Of a stretch of 64,000 bases of DNA, positions 1-8,895 are shown piece by piece. Under the pieces are notes generated by a model. It made no database searches. It saw nothing but the letters and a program-made list of their open reading frames with translations, and was not told the origin of the DNA. Source of the stretch: Phycisphaerales bacterium PN19_bin_20 (GTDB lineage: Bacteria > Planctomycetota > Phycisphaerae > Phycisphaerales > UBA1924); NCBI GenBank assembly GCA_021173225.1, contig JAJOLK010000001.1, positions 124,001 to 188,000 of the forward strand. Reading direction: 5' to 3'. A program made the position numbers and the translations under genes. Every line of letters starts with the position of its first letter. Position 1 is the first letter of the stretch.

Positions 1-2
1 TG

Positions 3-728
3 GCGCGGATGTTCCGGGCGCTGGGTGTCAATGCCAGCACCAAGAGCCTGATGGTTTGTGCGCTGGCGGGGCTGGTCTCGGCCGTGGCTTCTATCGGGAG
101 CAAAGCGCCGCTGAGCGGGCCCGAGTCTGGGAGCGTGGTGGCGACGCTTGCGGGCACGGCGCTCTTCCTGACCATGGCGGCGTATGTGCGCGACCGCGAC
201 CTGAAAGGTGCCGCGGGTGCGGTGGCGGCGGGGCTGGTCAGCTTCGTTTACGCCGGGCTCATGCTTGGATTTTTGATGGCGATCAGGCGTGAGTATGAGG
301 TCTGGGTCATGGTCGCGGTGGTCATGACGATCAAGGCCTGCGACATTGGCGCGTACTTCACGGGCAAGGCGATCGGGCGGCACAAGCTGATCCCCTGGCT
401 GAGCCCGGGCAAAACGTGGGAGGGGCTTGTCGGCGGCATCGCGCTCTCAGCGGGCTGCGGGGTGGTGATGGCGTGGCTGGGCACCTACTGGATCGGGCTT
501 GAGCGCGTGCAGCCGTTCCGCTGGTATCAGGGGCTGGCGCTGGGCGCGCTATTGGCGGTGATGGGTCAGCTTGGTGACCTGGCGGCGAGTGTGTTCAAGC
601 GCGACGCGGGGCTGAAGGATTCGGGCAAGATGCTGCCGGGCTTTGGCGGGATGATCGATATTCTGGATTCGCTGATCCTTGCGGGGCCGGTGGCGTACTG
701 GTTCTTGTGGTTGCTGCAGCAGCGTTAA
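3..728 (+). CDS. cdsA: Phosphatidate cytidylyltransferase, 3' part (5' end outside window)
   Basis: CDP-diglyceride synthase makes CDP-diacylglycerol from phosphatidate and CTP in the inner membrane. The frame is open to the left edge, so the N-terminus lies outside the window; the first visible Met (position 9) is probably internal. Several hydrophobic helices are visible. The CdsA signature falls near the C-terminus, about residues 194-220 counted from that Met: it begins SVFKRDAGLKDSG and continues to LPGFGG and DILDS. The usual HGG...DR of the signature is FGG...DI here, while the Lys-Asp and Asp residues are kept. The ending is a normal C-terminus after a last membrane helix. Confidence 0.9.
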   Translation, partial: ARMFRALGVNASTKSLMVCALAGLVSAVASIGSKAPLSGPESGSVVATLAGTALFLTMAAYVRDRDLKGAAGAVAAGLVSFVYAGLMLGFLMAIRREYEVWVMVAVVMTIKACDIGAYFTGKAIGRHKLIPWLSPGKTWEGLVGGIALSAGCGVVMAWLGTYWIGLERVQPFRWYQGLALGALLAVMGQLGDLAASVFKRDAGLKDSGKMLPGFGGMIDILDSLILAGPVAYWFLWLLQQR

Positions 729-1091
729 GCGGTGGGGGGGTGGAGGCTGGTGGGGTGCCGCGCGTGAGGGGGCGCGGCGCGGCAGGTGGAGGCGGGTGGG
801 GACGCGCTGAGTTGAGGTGGCGGCGATGCCGTCATCCTGTTCTTCTACCTACTCAACCGTACCGAGCGACGCTGGTTGGTTGTGATGCCAAGAGATGAGC
901 CGTCGCTGCTAGTTCGAAATTTGGAGCAGGGCGAAGCCGAAAGGCTGATCGCATCTGAGCCCAAGCAGTAATAATATGGGCACGTGACGAGTTGCTGGAC
1001 AAGCGGCACTTGCTATTGCCTAACTAAAGAGAGCGAGCAGCACTTGTGGAAGGTTGTTTCCGAACCGCGGCAATGCATCCGTCGCGCCATC
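729..1091. other. Intergenic stretch with a possible short coding remnant
   Basis: This gap lies between cdsA and the convergent lamin-tail gene. Positions 729-815 are G-rich and featureless. A plus-strand frame open from 816 to a TAA at 969-971 encodes about 51 residues that read like real protein: a short hydrophobic run (VILFFYLLN), then a charged stretch ending IASEPKQ. It has no convincing start codon except an ATG at 885, so it could be the tail of a decayed membrane protein or chance. Nothing was seen from 972 to 1091. Confidence 0.25.
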
Positions 1092-2015
1092 TCACGGCGG
1101 GTCGGGCGTCGGGCTCGGCTCAATTGCCGGTGCGTCCTTGGACGGGGCATCTGCGGGCGGCTTGCCATCGGGGGCCAGAGTGGGGGCCCGCACCGGGGCG
1201 GGTCTGCGATACCCGGCGGCAAGGGGGTTGTCGAACAGCCCGGGGCTGAAGCGCAGCGAGTCGCTATCGCGGTGCGGTTCGAGTGGCCCGGTCAGCCCGG
1301 CACGCTGGATCGAGCCGTTCATCGCGGAGGGCGCGGCTTCTTCGAGCAGCACGCCCTCGACCTTGCCGTCAACATTGCCCCAGCGGATCAGGTGAACCGG
1401 GCGGGCCTGCGGGTCACTGAGCAGAACCCAGTCGGCGCTATTGCTAAGGCTGGAACGCTCGTAAAGGTTCTTGATGGTAAAGACGATCGCGCCTCCGAAT
1501 TTGGCGCTGGCCTTGGCGGGGGCGCGTTTCTCATCGCCGACATCTTCACCCCAGGTGCACCCATAGCCGTTGAAGACCACGGCGGTCTGACCGGGCTTGA
1601 GCATGCAGGGCGGGAAGGTGAACCTGACGGCCCCGCTGCGCGGCGCGCCAGACTTTGACTTTTCGCTGCCGCGTTTGTCGGTGATGGTCCAGCCGCGCAG
1701 GTCGATGGGCTTGTTGTGCGGGTTGACGATCTCGATGAACTCATCGCCTGAGACCTGTCGGACGCCGTCGGCGTTCGCGTCGCCATCGGCGCCGGTGGGC
1801 ACGGCGTAAAGGATCTCGGTGATCAGCGGTGCCGGGAACGGGACCAGCGCGGCGGGTGCGGTGGGTGCGGGCTTGTTGACCTTGCTCGGCGCTGGTGCCT
1901 TTGGTGGCGTGTCGCCCGAGGGATTTTGCGCGCGTGCCAGTGGGCTCAGCACTGGTAGCGAGGCGATAAGTGCCAGGGCGACCAGCTCGGCGACGTGGGG
2001 CGTGTGGTTGCGCAT
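1092..2015 (-). CDS. Secreted lamin-tail-domain (LTD) protein
   Basis: A 307-residue protein with an N-terminal signal peptide (hydrophobic run about residues 10-29, cleavage likely after ARA) and a Pro/Ala/Lys linker. An LTD-type immunoglobulin-like domain begins near residue 63: ITEILY, then DEFIEIVNP, then DLRGWTI, the classic order of this fold. Bacterial LTD proteins are extracellular or periplasmic and often accompany nucleases or surface adhesins; no catalytic domain is visible here, so the role is probably binding. The C-terminus is Pro/Asp-rich. A perfect 12-bp palindrome (2021-2032) lies just upstream of the ATG, about where the ribosome binding site should be. Confidence 0.75.
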   Translation of the reverse strand: MRNHTPHVAELVALALIASLPVLSPLARAQNPSGDTPPKAPAPSKVNKPAPTAPAALVPFPAPLITEILYAVPTGADGDANADGVRQVSGDEFIEIVNPHNKPIDLRGWTITDKRGSEKSKSGAPRSGAVRFTFPPCMLKPGQTAVVFNGYGCTWGEDVGDEKRAPAKASAKFGGAIVFTIKNLYERSSLSNSADWVLLSDPQARPVHLIRWGNVDGKVEGVLLEEAAPSAMNGSIQRAGLTGPLEPHRDSDSLRFSPGLFDNPLAAGYRRPAPVRAPTLAPDGKPPADAPSKDAPAIEPSPTPDPP

Positions 2016-2379
2016 GCGAGGGTAAGCTTACCTGCTGGACTTGATCTCGGGGCCGGTCTGGCGGGATCGAAGGGCCAAATGTTGAGCCCGCCCGTGATGA
2101 TTGGGTTGTGTTTGGGCCTTGCGGTACCAGCCGCGAGCCTGTGGGCACGAACCGCCTGAGAAACCCGCCTGATGGGTCATAGCAGGTTCCACTTCACACT
2201 TCGTGTGGCGGTTGAAGGGGATTCGTGCTGGGATTGGCCGTTAGTTGCGGTGGGTCCAGGCCCGGATGGGGCTCTGGCAGCAAGATCTCCGCACCGTTGG
2301 ACCGATAGCTTACGTAGTAATGGGGCAACGCGAAGGTCGCCCAAACGCACGGCGGCCGCGCCGCTAACAGGATGTAGTC
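2016..2379. other. Divergent intergenic region
   Basis: This region separates the leftward LTD gene from the rightward TPR gene and must hold both promoters. It contains a perfect 12-bp palindrome, GGTAAGCTTACC, at 2021-2032, six bases from the LTD start codon, which could be an operator or an RNA hairpin over the ribosome binding site. A weak AGGA lies 8 bases before the TPR gene's ATG. No coding frame of note was seen. Confidence 0.4.
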
Positions 2380-4332
2380 ATGCCCAGTGATCAGTTCAGT
2401 GTTGGTTGGAACGCACGACTCGTTGGCGGGCGCGCAGCGCAACTCTTAGCGGCGGCAGGGCTGGTGCTCAGCGTGGGCGTTGCGGCGCTGGCGCAGCAGC
2501 AGCCGCCCAGCAGCCCGCTTGGCGGCGGGCGGGCGCTGGACGCGAACCTCTCGACCACGCAAGGCCGCATCAACACGCAGGTCTTCGATCTGCAGGCGAT
2601 AGTTCGCTACAACAACGCCGTGGTGACCGGCGGCGCGACCGGCGGCCGCTCTCTGCGAGTACCGACCGGGTACACGAGCGACTACGGGGGTTTCGGCACC
2701 AGCAGCGCGCTGTTCCGCTTCAACCGTGATGCGACCGACCCACGCGCGAGCGTGCTGGGCGCGGGGTTGACGCCGGGCGTAGGCCAGTCGGCATTTAGAG
2801 CGCCGCTTGGAACCATTGGCACCGGGCGGATCGGCAGCGGGTCGGACGCCGGTGCGCAGGCGGCGGCGTGGGGGTTCCAGAGCAGCAAGGCCGCCGAGCT
2901 TCCGCGCGTTGGTGCCTTTGCGCGTGCGAGGGCCAGCGGCAACAGCGGCTTGATCGTCGGGCTCAGTAACGATGGGCGCGGCGGGCTGAACGCCGTGCGG
3001 GCCAGCACGCTGCGCGGGCTGATCAATGAACCGCTGCCGGTTGGCCTGGGTGGCATGCCGCGCGGCGGGGTTGATCCTCTGACCGGTCGCGAGCTGCTCC
3101 CGGCTTCGCCTGGGTCCGGGCGCCCGATTGATTCAAGCGTGAACACGCGTGTGCGGCCTGATGGGTCCGTCGCGCCCAGCGCCGGAGACCCGGTCCGCCC
3201 TGGGGCCGAGACGCCCGGGGGGAACTCTGGCGCAAACCCCAGTTCAAGTCCCAACGCAAACCCAAGCACGAGCCCCACCATAACTCCGAGCATGGATCCA
3301 ACAGACTCGCGCTCAGGGCCGACGAGTCTGCAGCCGTTGCGATCAAGCAGGCCGCTGGAGCCGTTCTCAAAGCGCGGCGCCGGCTCGGCGCAGCTTGAGC
3401 AAGCGCGGGTGGGCTTTCGCTCAGCGCTGACAGGGTCCATCGAGGCGCAGCGGGCCCGCGACGCGGCCAAGCCACCGCAGGGTGCCGATCAGGTTCCGGG
3501 CCAGGTCAGGCCTATGACGCCCGGCGTTTCTCCCGCGCCTGCGGGCGGCGAGCCATCTGCAAAGCCTGCGACATCGGGCGGACTCAACCCGCTGACGCCC
3601 GACGAGATCGAAGCGACGATGGCGCGGCTGCGGGCTCGGCTGATGGGCGACTACACGCCCTTGGGCCAGACGCCCTTCCCGCCAGCGCCGGTGCTGGTTG
3701 CGGCACCGGGGACCGGTCCGCGCGGGAGTGAGCCTGGGTTTCAAGGGAGGACTCCGTCACCCCGTTTGACCCCGGAAGAGCTGCCCGATCAGCGCGCGAT
3801 CGACGCTTTGCGCGACATGAACGTGCGGCTCAAGGAGCTGATCCCCGCTGGCGCTTCGCCCGCGCAGGCCGCCGACGGGTACATCAAGATCGGGCAGCAA
3901 CTTCTCAGCGAGCGGCGCTACGCCTCGGCCGAACAGGCGTTCGATCAGGCGCTGGTGCAGCGCGAGGGTGATGCGATGGCGCGGGTCGGGCGCGCCCACG
4001 CGTCGATCGCCTCGGGGATGCTGCTGAGCGGGTCCATCGAGCTGCAGCGCGTGCTCAGCGATGAGCCCGAGCTGATCGGCGTGCGATTTGACCCTGCGGT
4101 GCTGATGCCCAAAGACCGCGCGGCTCAGATTGTCGAGTCAATCCAAGCGCAGCACGAGGGCTTTCCGGGTGGCGAGGTCTCACGCCGCGGGGCGCTGATC
4201 CAAGCGTACTTGGGCTGGCAGTTTGACGAGGCGGGGTGGACCAAGCGCGGGCTGGAGGTCATGGCCCAAGGCTGGACGCAGGGTCCGGCGCTGGAGCTTC
4301 GCCGGGTCGTTCAGGGCGTATGGGGCAAGTAG
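2380..4332 (+). CDS. Secreted low-complexity protein with C-terminal TPR-like region
   Basis: A 650-residue protein with a signal peptide (hydrophobic residues about 19-38, ending VAALAQ) and a long Gly/Ser/Pro/Asn-rich middle of low complexity (about residues 40-460). A helical C-terminal region (about 490-560) has tetratricopeptide character, with YIKIGQQLLSERRYASAEQA followed by a second helix pair. It is probably a periplasmic or outer-surface scaffold. I do not recognise a named family. The gene stands alone between an upstream divergent promoter and a downstream convergent ABC operon and ends with TAG. Confidence 0.7.
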   Translation: MPSDQFSVGWNARLVGGRAAQLLAAAGLVLSVGVAALAQQQPPSSPLGGGRALDANLSTTQGRINTQVFDLQAIVRYNNAVVTGGATGGRSLRVPTGYTSDYGGFGTSSALFRFNRDATDPRASVLGAGLTPGVGQSAFRAPLGTIGTGRIGSGSDAGAQAAAWGFQSSKAAELPRVGAFARARASGNSGLIVGLSNDGRGGLNAVRASTLRGLINEPLPVGLGGMPRGGVDPLTGRELLPASPGSGRPIDSSVNTRVRPDGSVAPSAGDPVRPGAETPGGNSGANPSSSPNANPSTSPTITPSMDPTDSRSGPTSLQPLRSSRPLEPFSKRGAGSAQLEQARVGFRSALTGSIEAQRARDAAKPPQGADQVPGQVRPMTPGVSPAPAGGEPSAKPATSGGLNPLTPDEIEATMARLRARLMGDYTPLGQTPFPPAPVLVAAPGTGPRGSEPGFQGRTPSPRLTPEELPDQRAIDALRDMNVRLKELIPAGASPAQAADGYIKIGQQLLSERRYASAEQAFDQALVQREGDAMARVGRAHASIASGMLLSGSIELQRVLSDEPELIGVRFDPAVLMPKDRAAQIVESIQAQHEGFPGGEVSRRGALIQAYLGWQFDEAGWTKRGLEVMAQGWTQGPALELRRVVQGVWGK

Positions 4333-4643
4333 GCTGCGCAGGTGTTGGCCACGGCCTTCTACATCGCGTGAGGCAGGATTTCATCAGGCCCACTGCCCTC
4401 TCCGACTTGCCGCACTCGCAATCGCTCCAGCCGACTTCGTCGGTGTCGAGGACATCGAACGTCAGCGTCCTTCCCTTGTGCAACTTCGTGGAGCGGGGGT
4501 TGTTAACCGCCAAGCGTGACGCAGCACACGCAATTTGCAAGGCGGAAGGGTCGGCCCGCCCCTGCGCAACGCGGCACTCCAACCGACGGAACTCTGTAGG
4601 TCAGGATGAAATCCTGCCCGACGCGAGCAACTCTTCAAGAAAC
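4333..4643. repeat. Convergent intergenic region bounded by 14-bp inverted repeats
   Basis: GGCAGGATTTCATC at 4372-4385 and its exact reverse complement at 4605-4618 enclose about 219 bases, making a 247-bp unit. The right copy is also a small hairpin by itself (CAGGAT-GAA-ATCCTG, 4602-4616). The arrangement resembles a miniature inverted-repeat element or a long-range RNA stem, but no target-site duplication and no second copy were found in the window. No coding frame is convincing inside. Confidence 0.4.
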
Positions 4644-5786
4644 TCAGAAATCTCGTCGCGAGAAGACGTAACAAGCCGCCCCAAGCACCATCGCCTGGAA
4701 GAGCAGTGACGTCCCGAAGATCCAGAGCAATGATCGCTCGCGGTTGATCTTCTCGACCTGGCGCATAGTCGGACGGTCGGCAAAGGGCCCGCTGTTCTGC
4801 TGGCCCGCGTCGTCCTGCGCGTCCATGAGCCTGGCCATCTCGTCATCGCTGACGGCCCAGCGTTCGATGAGCGCTTTGGTCTCAGCGGTCTTGGGGAAGA
4901 TCGTGCGGGTTACGAACGTGAGGCGCCCCCAGAACTGCCACGTCTCAAGGCTCTCGTTCCGCTTGGCCAGCTCCAGCTCGCGTCTGCCGAGCCCCTCTTG
5001 CACAGGCTCGATCTTCTCGCGCTCGGCTCCACCTTGCTCGAGGCCCGTCAGCTGCAGGCGCGTCGCTTCGAGGTCCTTGGTCAAGAACGAGACTTGCCGC
5101 TGCACGCTGAGGCGCTGCCCGAGCACGATGTTGTCGGTCACGGTCACCGCCAGGCCCGCGCCCCAGACGGCCAGCGCCGCCAGCAGCGCCGCCAAGGTTG
5201 ATCGCGTCCACACGCCCACCAGCGCCGAGACACAGAAGAGGTACGAGAAAAACAGGGTGACCAGCGGCACCGCCAGCAGCAAAGGCCACAGCCAATCACC
5301 GCTACGAATCCCGATAAGGAGCACGGCCGCGAGCGTAAATAGCATCGCCTGCGTAAAGACAAACAGAAGCCCGGCGAGGTACTTGGTCAAGAACAGCCGC
5401 ACGCGCCCGATCGGCCGTGCCAACATGCTCTCGATCTGGCCCGAGGAGACAAAGTCGGGGATCAGCGAGGCGGTCGAGACCAGGGCCAGGATCGTGGACG
5501 CCCAGCCCAGCCAGAGCCCGACGCCGACGCTGGCGAACAGGACCTTGTAGAAGGTCGCCTTGCTCATCAACTGCGTGTTGAAGAACGGGATCTCAAGGGT
5601 GAACCACAGCAGCGTTACGCCGCGCTCGTTGATGCCCAGCACGGCAAAGACACTGACAATCAGCCCGGCGATGCCCAGAGCGATCCAGAACATCTTGCGC
5701 GCGTGCAGCTCGCGGTAGGCGTCAAGGAAGACCGCGCCGGTCTGCGCGAGTGCGAGCTGGAACCCGGGCGGCGTGCGTGTGCTCAC
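4644..5786 (-). CDS. ABC-2 type transporter permease
   Basis: A 380-residue membrane protein. After a short cytoplasmic start it has a transmembrane helix around residues 34-52, then a cluster of helices between about 90 and 220. A long soluble loop rich in Glu/Gln/Arg follows (about 225-340), then a last helix near the C-terminus ending SRRDF. This is the ABC-2 (Gld/Nod-type exporter) layout. Its start overlaps the stop of the upstream ATPase gene by 4 bp, so the two are translationally coupled and form one exporter. The substrate cannot be told from sequence. Confidence 0.85.
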   Translation of the reverse strand: MSTRTPPGFQLALAQTGAVFLDAYRELHARKMFWIALGIAGLIVSVFAVLGINERGVTLLWFTLEIPFFNTQLMSKATFYKVLFASVGVGLWLGWASTILALVSTASLIPDFVSSGQIESMLARPIGRVRLFLTKYLAGLLFVFTQAMLFTLAAVLLIGIRSGDWLWPLLLAVPLVTLFFSYLFCVSALVGVWTRSTLAALLAALAVWGAGLAVTVTDNIVLGQRLSVQRQVSFLTKDLEATRLQLTGLEQGGAEREKIEPVQEGLGRRELELAKRNESLETWQFWGRLTFVTRTIFPKTAETKALIERWAVSDDEMARLMDAQDDAGQQNSGPFADRPTMRQVEKINRERSLLWIFGTSLLFQAMVLGAACYVFSRRDF

Positions 5787-7030
5787 TGGGTGCCCCCGAT
5801 CGTCGGCAGAGTGCCGGTGCCGCCGTGCGCCGAATCGGCTAGCCGCGCATCGGCTGCTCGCGCCTCGACTGACGGAGACACCACGCCCGAATCGCCCCCG
5901 GCCTGCTGGATCATCGGCGGCTCGCCCCCCTTGGCCCGGTCAATCACACGCATAAACGCGTCCTCAAGCGTCGGGCGTTGGCAATGCACACGCGTGATCC
6001 GCCAGCCCGCGTGCCGCAGGCGATCAATCACCGGTTGCACATCATCGGGCGCCGTTGAGCTGACCCGGACCTGAGTCGCTCCGGGCGTTGAGGCCGCCGA
6101 ATCTGCCCGCCGCGCAATTGCCTTGCCCATCTGTTCTGACGGACCGCCCGTCACAGTTTGCGGCAGCAGCAGCGCATCGAGCGCTACCTCGGCCGCTGGT
6201 CCACTCAGCCCCGCGGCCAGCGGCGGCAGCGCCTCAACCAAGTAGCTCAAGTCAAAGCTTGTGAGCTGCGCCATCGTGCCTTCGTCGTGTAATTGCCCGT
6301 CGTAGATGATCGCGGCCCGGTCGCAGACCAGCTCAAGCTCGGCCAGAATGTGCGTGTTGATCACGATCGCCTTCTGCCGCGCCCGCAGCTCAAGCAGCAG
6401 CGTGCGGATGTCACGGCGTCCCTCGGGGTCGACCCCGTCGGTGGGCTCATCAAGCAGCAGCACCTCGGGGTCGTTGATCAGCGCTTGCGCAAGGCCCAGG
6501 CGCTGCCGCATGCCCTTTGAGTATTGGCGGACCTTCTTGCCCCGCGCGCCCGCGAGGCCAACAAGCTCAATCAGCTCCGGCACTCGGCGGCGGCGGGTGA
6601 TGCGGTCAACCCCCGACATCGTCCCAAAGAAGTGGATGACCTGCTCTGCCGTGAGATAGTCAGGGAAGCGGTGGTGCTCGGGCAGGTAGCCCACGCGCGC
6701 GAGCGTGGGTTTGTCGCCGATTGGCTGGCCCAGCATGTGCCCGCTGGCGCGGTCGGCGTTGATGACAGTCATCAGGACCTTAACCAGCGTGCTCTTGCCA
6801 GCTCCGTTGGGGCCAAGAAGGCCGAAGATCTCGCCGCGTGGCACGCGCAGGTGCACGCCGCGGAGCGCCTTGATCTTTCCGCGATAGGTCTTGTGAACGT
6901 CGGCGACGTCAATGGCCAGGTCGCGCGCGGCGTAGATGGGGCGAGCCACTGTGCTTCGGGGGCTGCCGGTGCCATCGGCGCGATCGCCGGTGCTGTCGGC
7001 AAAGAGGTTGCTGGACCCAGTGTCGGTCAT
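5783..7030 (-). CDS. ABC transporter ATP-binding protein
   Basis: A 415-residue ATPase of the GldA/CcmA type. Walker A GPNGAGKS lies at residues 73-80, the signature YSKGMRQR (a variant of LSGGQ) at about 170-177, Walker B LLLDEP at 191-196, and the switch His in NTHIL at about 227. The first 40 residues are a polar extension. The C-terminal 150 residues exceed the family norm and end with an extra Ala/Gly/Asp-rich tail. It is the first gene of a two-gene operon and overlaps the permease gene by 4 bp. Confidence 0.92.
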   Translation of the reverse strand: MTDTGSSNLFADSTGDRADGTGSPRSTVARPIYAARDLAIDVADVHKTYRGKIKALRGVHLRVPRGEIFGLLGPNGAGKSTLVKVLMTVINADRASGHMLGQPIGDKPTLARVGYLPEHHRFPDYLTAEQVIHFFGTMSGVDRITRRRRVPELIELVGLAGARGKKVRQYSKGMRQRLGLAQALINDPEVLLLDEPTDGVDPEGRRDIRTLLLELRARQKAIVINTHILAELELVCDRAAIIYDGQLHDEGTMAQLTSFDLSYLVEALPPLAAGLSGPAAEVALDALLLPQTVTGGPSEQMGKAIARRADSAASTPGATQVRVSSTAPDDVQPVIDRLRHAGWRITRVHCQRPTLEDAFMRVIDRAKGGEPPMIQQAGGDSGVVSPSVEARAADARLADSAHGGTGTLPTIGGTQ

Positions 7031-7149
7031 GCGCGGGGGCCCCGGGAGGCCTGGGGCTGCAACGTCTGGCTGTTCTTCACAGGGCTCACGGCGCGATGGT
7101 ATGGCACGGCCAGGAGCCTATTCCCGGCGCAATGTTGGCGACCACGCAC

Positions 7150-7580
7150 TTAAAAAAGCTCGGGGTCGGTACCCACGCCCTCGCCGCGGCCGAAGTCCAC
7201 CACCCTGCGTGCCGCGGAATAAGTCTGCACCATGTTCAACACGAAGTCCATGAAGAACCCGTCGCGGTGGCTAGGTTGCAGCAAGTTGAATCTCTTTTCG
7301 AACCTTGCGATGAGCGGGAAGTCGCCGGGTCCGGTCGTCGTCAAGGTCGCTCCGTTTCAGCCGGTAGCGTCTGATCGCGCGACGTTCGACGAGCGCACCA
7401 TCGGCAAGCTGCCGGGCGTCGGCCATTTGAAGGCGAACTCTGTAGTGCGCTCGACGCGATAGTCGCTACCGTTTGACCGGCCGACGAACAAAGGTCGCGT
7501 CTCTAAACGCAAGACCGGCGTCAGCACCAACCCACGAGCGGGCCCGCGGCTTAAGCGCGGTCGGCCTGCCAACCACCACG
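7150..7580 (-). pseudogene. Degraded gene fragment with an in-frame TGA
   Basis: One minus-strand frame reads plausibly as protein on both sides of a single TGA at 7357-7359. Upstream of it is a segment containing RVERTTEFAFKW; downstream are RFEKRFNLLQPS and then NMVQTYSAARRVVDFG, ending with TAA at 7150-7152. No start codon with a ribosome binding site was found, and I do not recognise the family. It is best read as the C-terminal part of a decayed gene. Chance open sequence in GC-rich DNA remains possible. Confidence 0.25.
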
Positions 7581-7603
7581 GTACAAGGATCGATCCGCGG
7601 GGC

Positions 7604-7730
7604 CTAGCGGAGCTCGAAGCTGACCTCATCGCAGGCCAAGTAACTGTCGGTCGCAGGCGAGGCGAGCTTGCCCATGTTGATAAAGCCAATCTTGATAGAG
7701 TCGCGGATGGACGCAGCTTTCGTCGGAGTT
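7604..7730 (-). pseudogene. C-terminal coding fragment of an unknown protein
   Basis: On the minus strand, about 40 residues including IKIGFINMGKLASP and LACDEVSFELR end at a TAG (7604-7606). The sequence looks like the last beta strands of a secreted protein, but the frame is closed by stops within 100 bases upstream, so the gene is a remnant. It lies in the same decayed area as the broken HNH and methyltransferase genes. Confidence 0.25.
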
Positions 7731-7856
7731 GCTGCGGGCGATGACCGGGAAGGGCTGCCATGGTCTCGCTGAGGTATCCGCTGGGCTCAAGCCTGTGGCG
7801 GTGCTTGTGCGAGAGAATCTGTATTTCATCTTCGCTACGCAGCTCGGTTGCGCGCC

Positions 7857-8093
7857 CTACAAGCCGCCCGTCCCATCTTCGATACTCATGGCCGACGCCA
7901 GAGCCAGCGCGTTGCGGAGGATGCTGGTTCCGTACTTCTGGGCAAGTTGGAGCACTTCGCTCGCGCCTTGCTCGGTCCAGTCGCCATCGCGTACGAGCGC
8001 CGCGACGATCTGCTCGTTGGTTGCGTCCTCGCCGACTTCAGCGAGAATAACTTCATACTCGGAGAGAAGTACGTCGGTGATGATCTCGGGCAT
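7857..8093 (-). CDS. Small acidic protein, unknown
   Basis: A 78-residue protein with predicted helices and many acidic residues in the first half. It starts at an ATG preceded by a perfect AAGGAG (minus strand, 8102-8107) with 8-base spacing, which argues that it is a real, translated gene. It lies 28 bases downstream of the HNH gene in the same direction, so it may belong to the same former operon. No known domain was recognised; a helper or immunity role is only a guess from position. Confidence 0.5.
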   Translation of the reverse strand: MPEIITDVLLSEYEVILAEVGEDATNEQIVAALVRDGDWTEQGASEVLQLAQKYGTSILRNALALASAMSIEDGTGGL

Positions 8094-8121
8094 GGATGCG
8101 GCTCCTTACTTGGCGGGAGAG

Positions 8122-8895
8122 TTACGCGGCCTCAAATACGTTGTCCCGGTGCCAGCGCAGACACACGGGGTCGGGATAGAAACGGGCAGGAGGGATGATC
8201 TTCTGTCCGTGCCGGGCAGCGATAAGTTCGTCGACGGATCGGTCCCTGAGACCACGTACGCGCTTGCTAACGCAAAGCGTGAGGTCGTCTTGGATCGTGT
8301 TGAGCCCGGAATCGAACAGTCGGTCGAAGGAGGCCGACATGCACACGCCGTTGGTTGGGTCGGCGCGCCGACGTTCATCTACGCTCCACGGAATGATGTG
8401 CCCAGCGACCAAGCACTCTACGAGGGGAAGGCCGGTGACACAGCATCGCGTGTTGTAGCTGCTGATGAAGGCGTCGCGAAAGAACGCTTGATGCAATCGC
8501 TGCTTGACGGTGACGATGTTCTCCGACGGACCAACCGGAGCGGTCAGCGGTTCGACCTCTCGCTTGCTCGGCTCTCGCTCGCGCCGCAAAACGTGAGCGC
8601 GAACGATCAGCCGGTTCCAGTCGGCGTGGAACTCGTCCCAAATGGCCTTGTCGAGTTTACTGCCATGCGTCAACCCGGAAATGTTGCGGACCGCGAGTTG
8701 CGGGTCGAAGGCCCCGAAGTTACCGAGCCTGCGGGCGACGGATGCCGGTGTCCGGTGCAGGAGCGCCGCCATCTCTTTGACGCGCGGGTCGGTGGCCTTT
8801 GTTCGCTGGAACGGAATGCGGCACTACAACTCGAACGTGAGAACAAGTTGTTCGCGCGTCCACGGTTGACCGTCATTCGCAGGCCGCGCATCCAT
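8122..8895 (-). pseudogene. HNH endonuclease gene interrupted by an amber codon
   Basis: Read through, the minus-strand frame from an ATG at 8893-8895 to a TAA at 8122 gives an HNH nuclease. The N-terminus carries WTREQLVLTFEL, then a TAG at 8824-8826, then CRIPFQ. In related proteins this place typically reads LYC, so a Tyr codon appears to have become amber. Downstream are RTPASVARRLGNF, KLDKAIWDEFHADW and the nuclease core CCVTGL, GHIIPWS and NGVCM, with FDRLFD after it. The ATG directly abuts the TAA of the upstream gene fragment. Reinitiation at a Met after the amber (8772) would give a 216-residue protein keeping the HNH core, so residual activity is conceivable. Confidence 0.75.

Larger units (their letters stand above)
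7031..7856. other. Accessory scar with degraded coding material
   Basis: This 826-base stretch upstream of the ABC operon has no intact gene. It contains two minus-strand fragments that read like protein (7604-7730 and 7150-7580, listed separately). The promoter of the ABC operon must lie between 7031 and about 7150. Base composition is patchier and slightly less GC-rich than in neighbouring genes, as expected for decayed or imported DNA. Confidence 0.4.
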
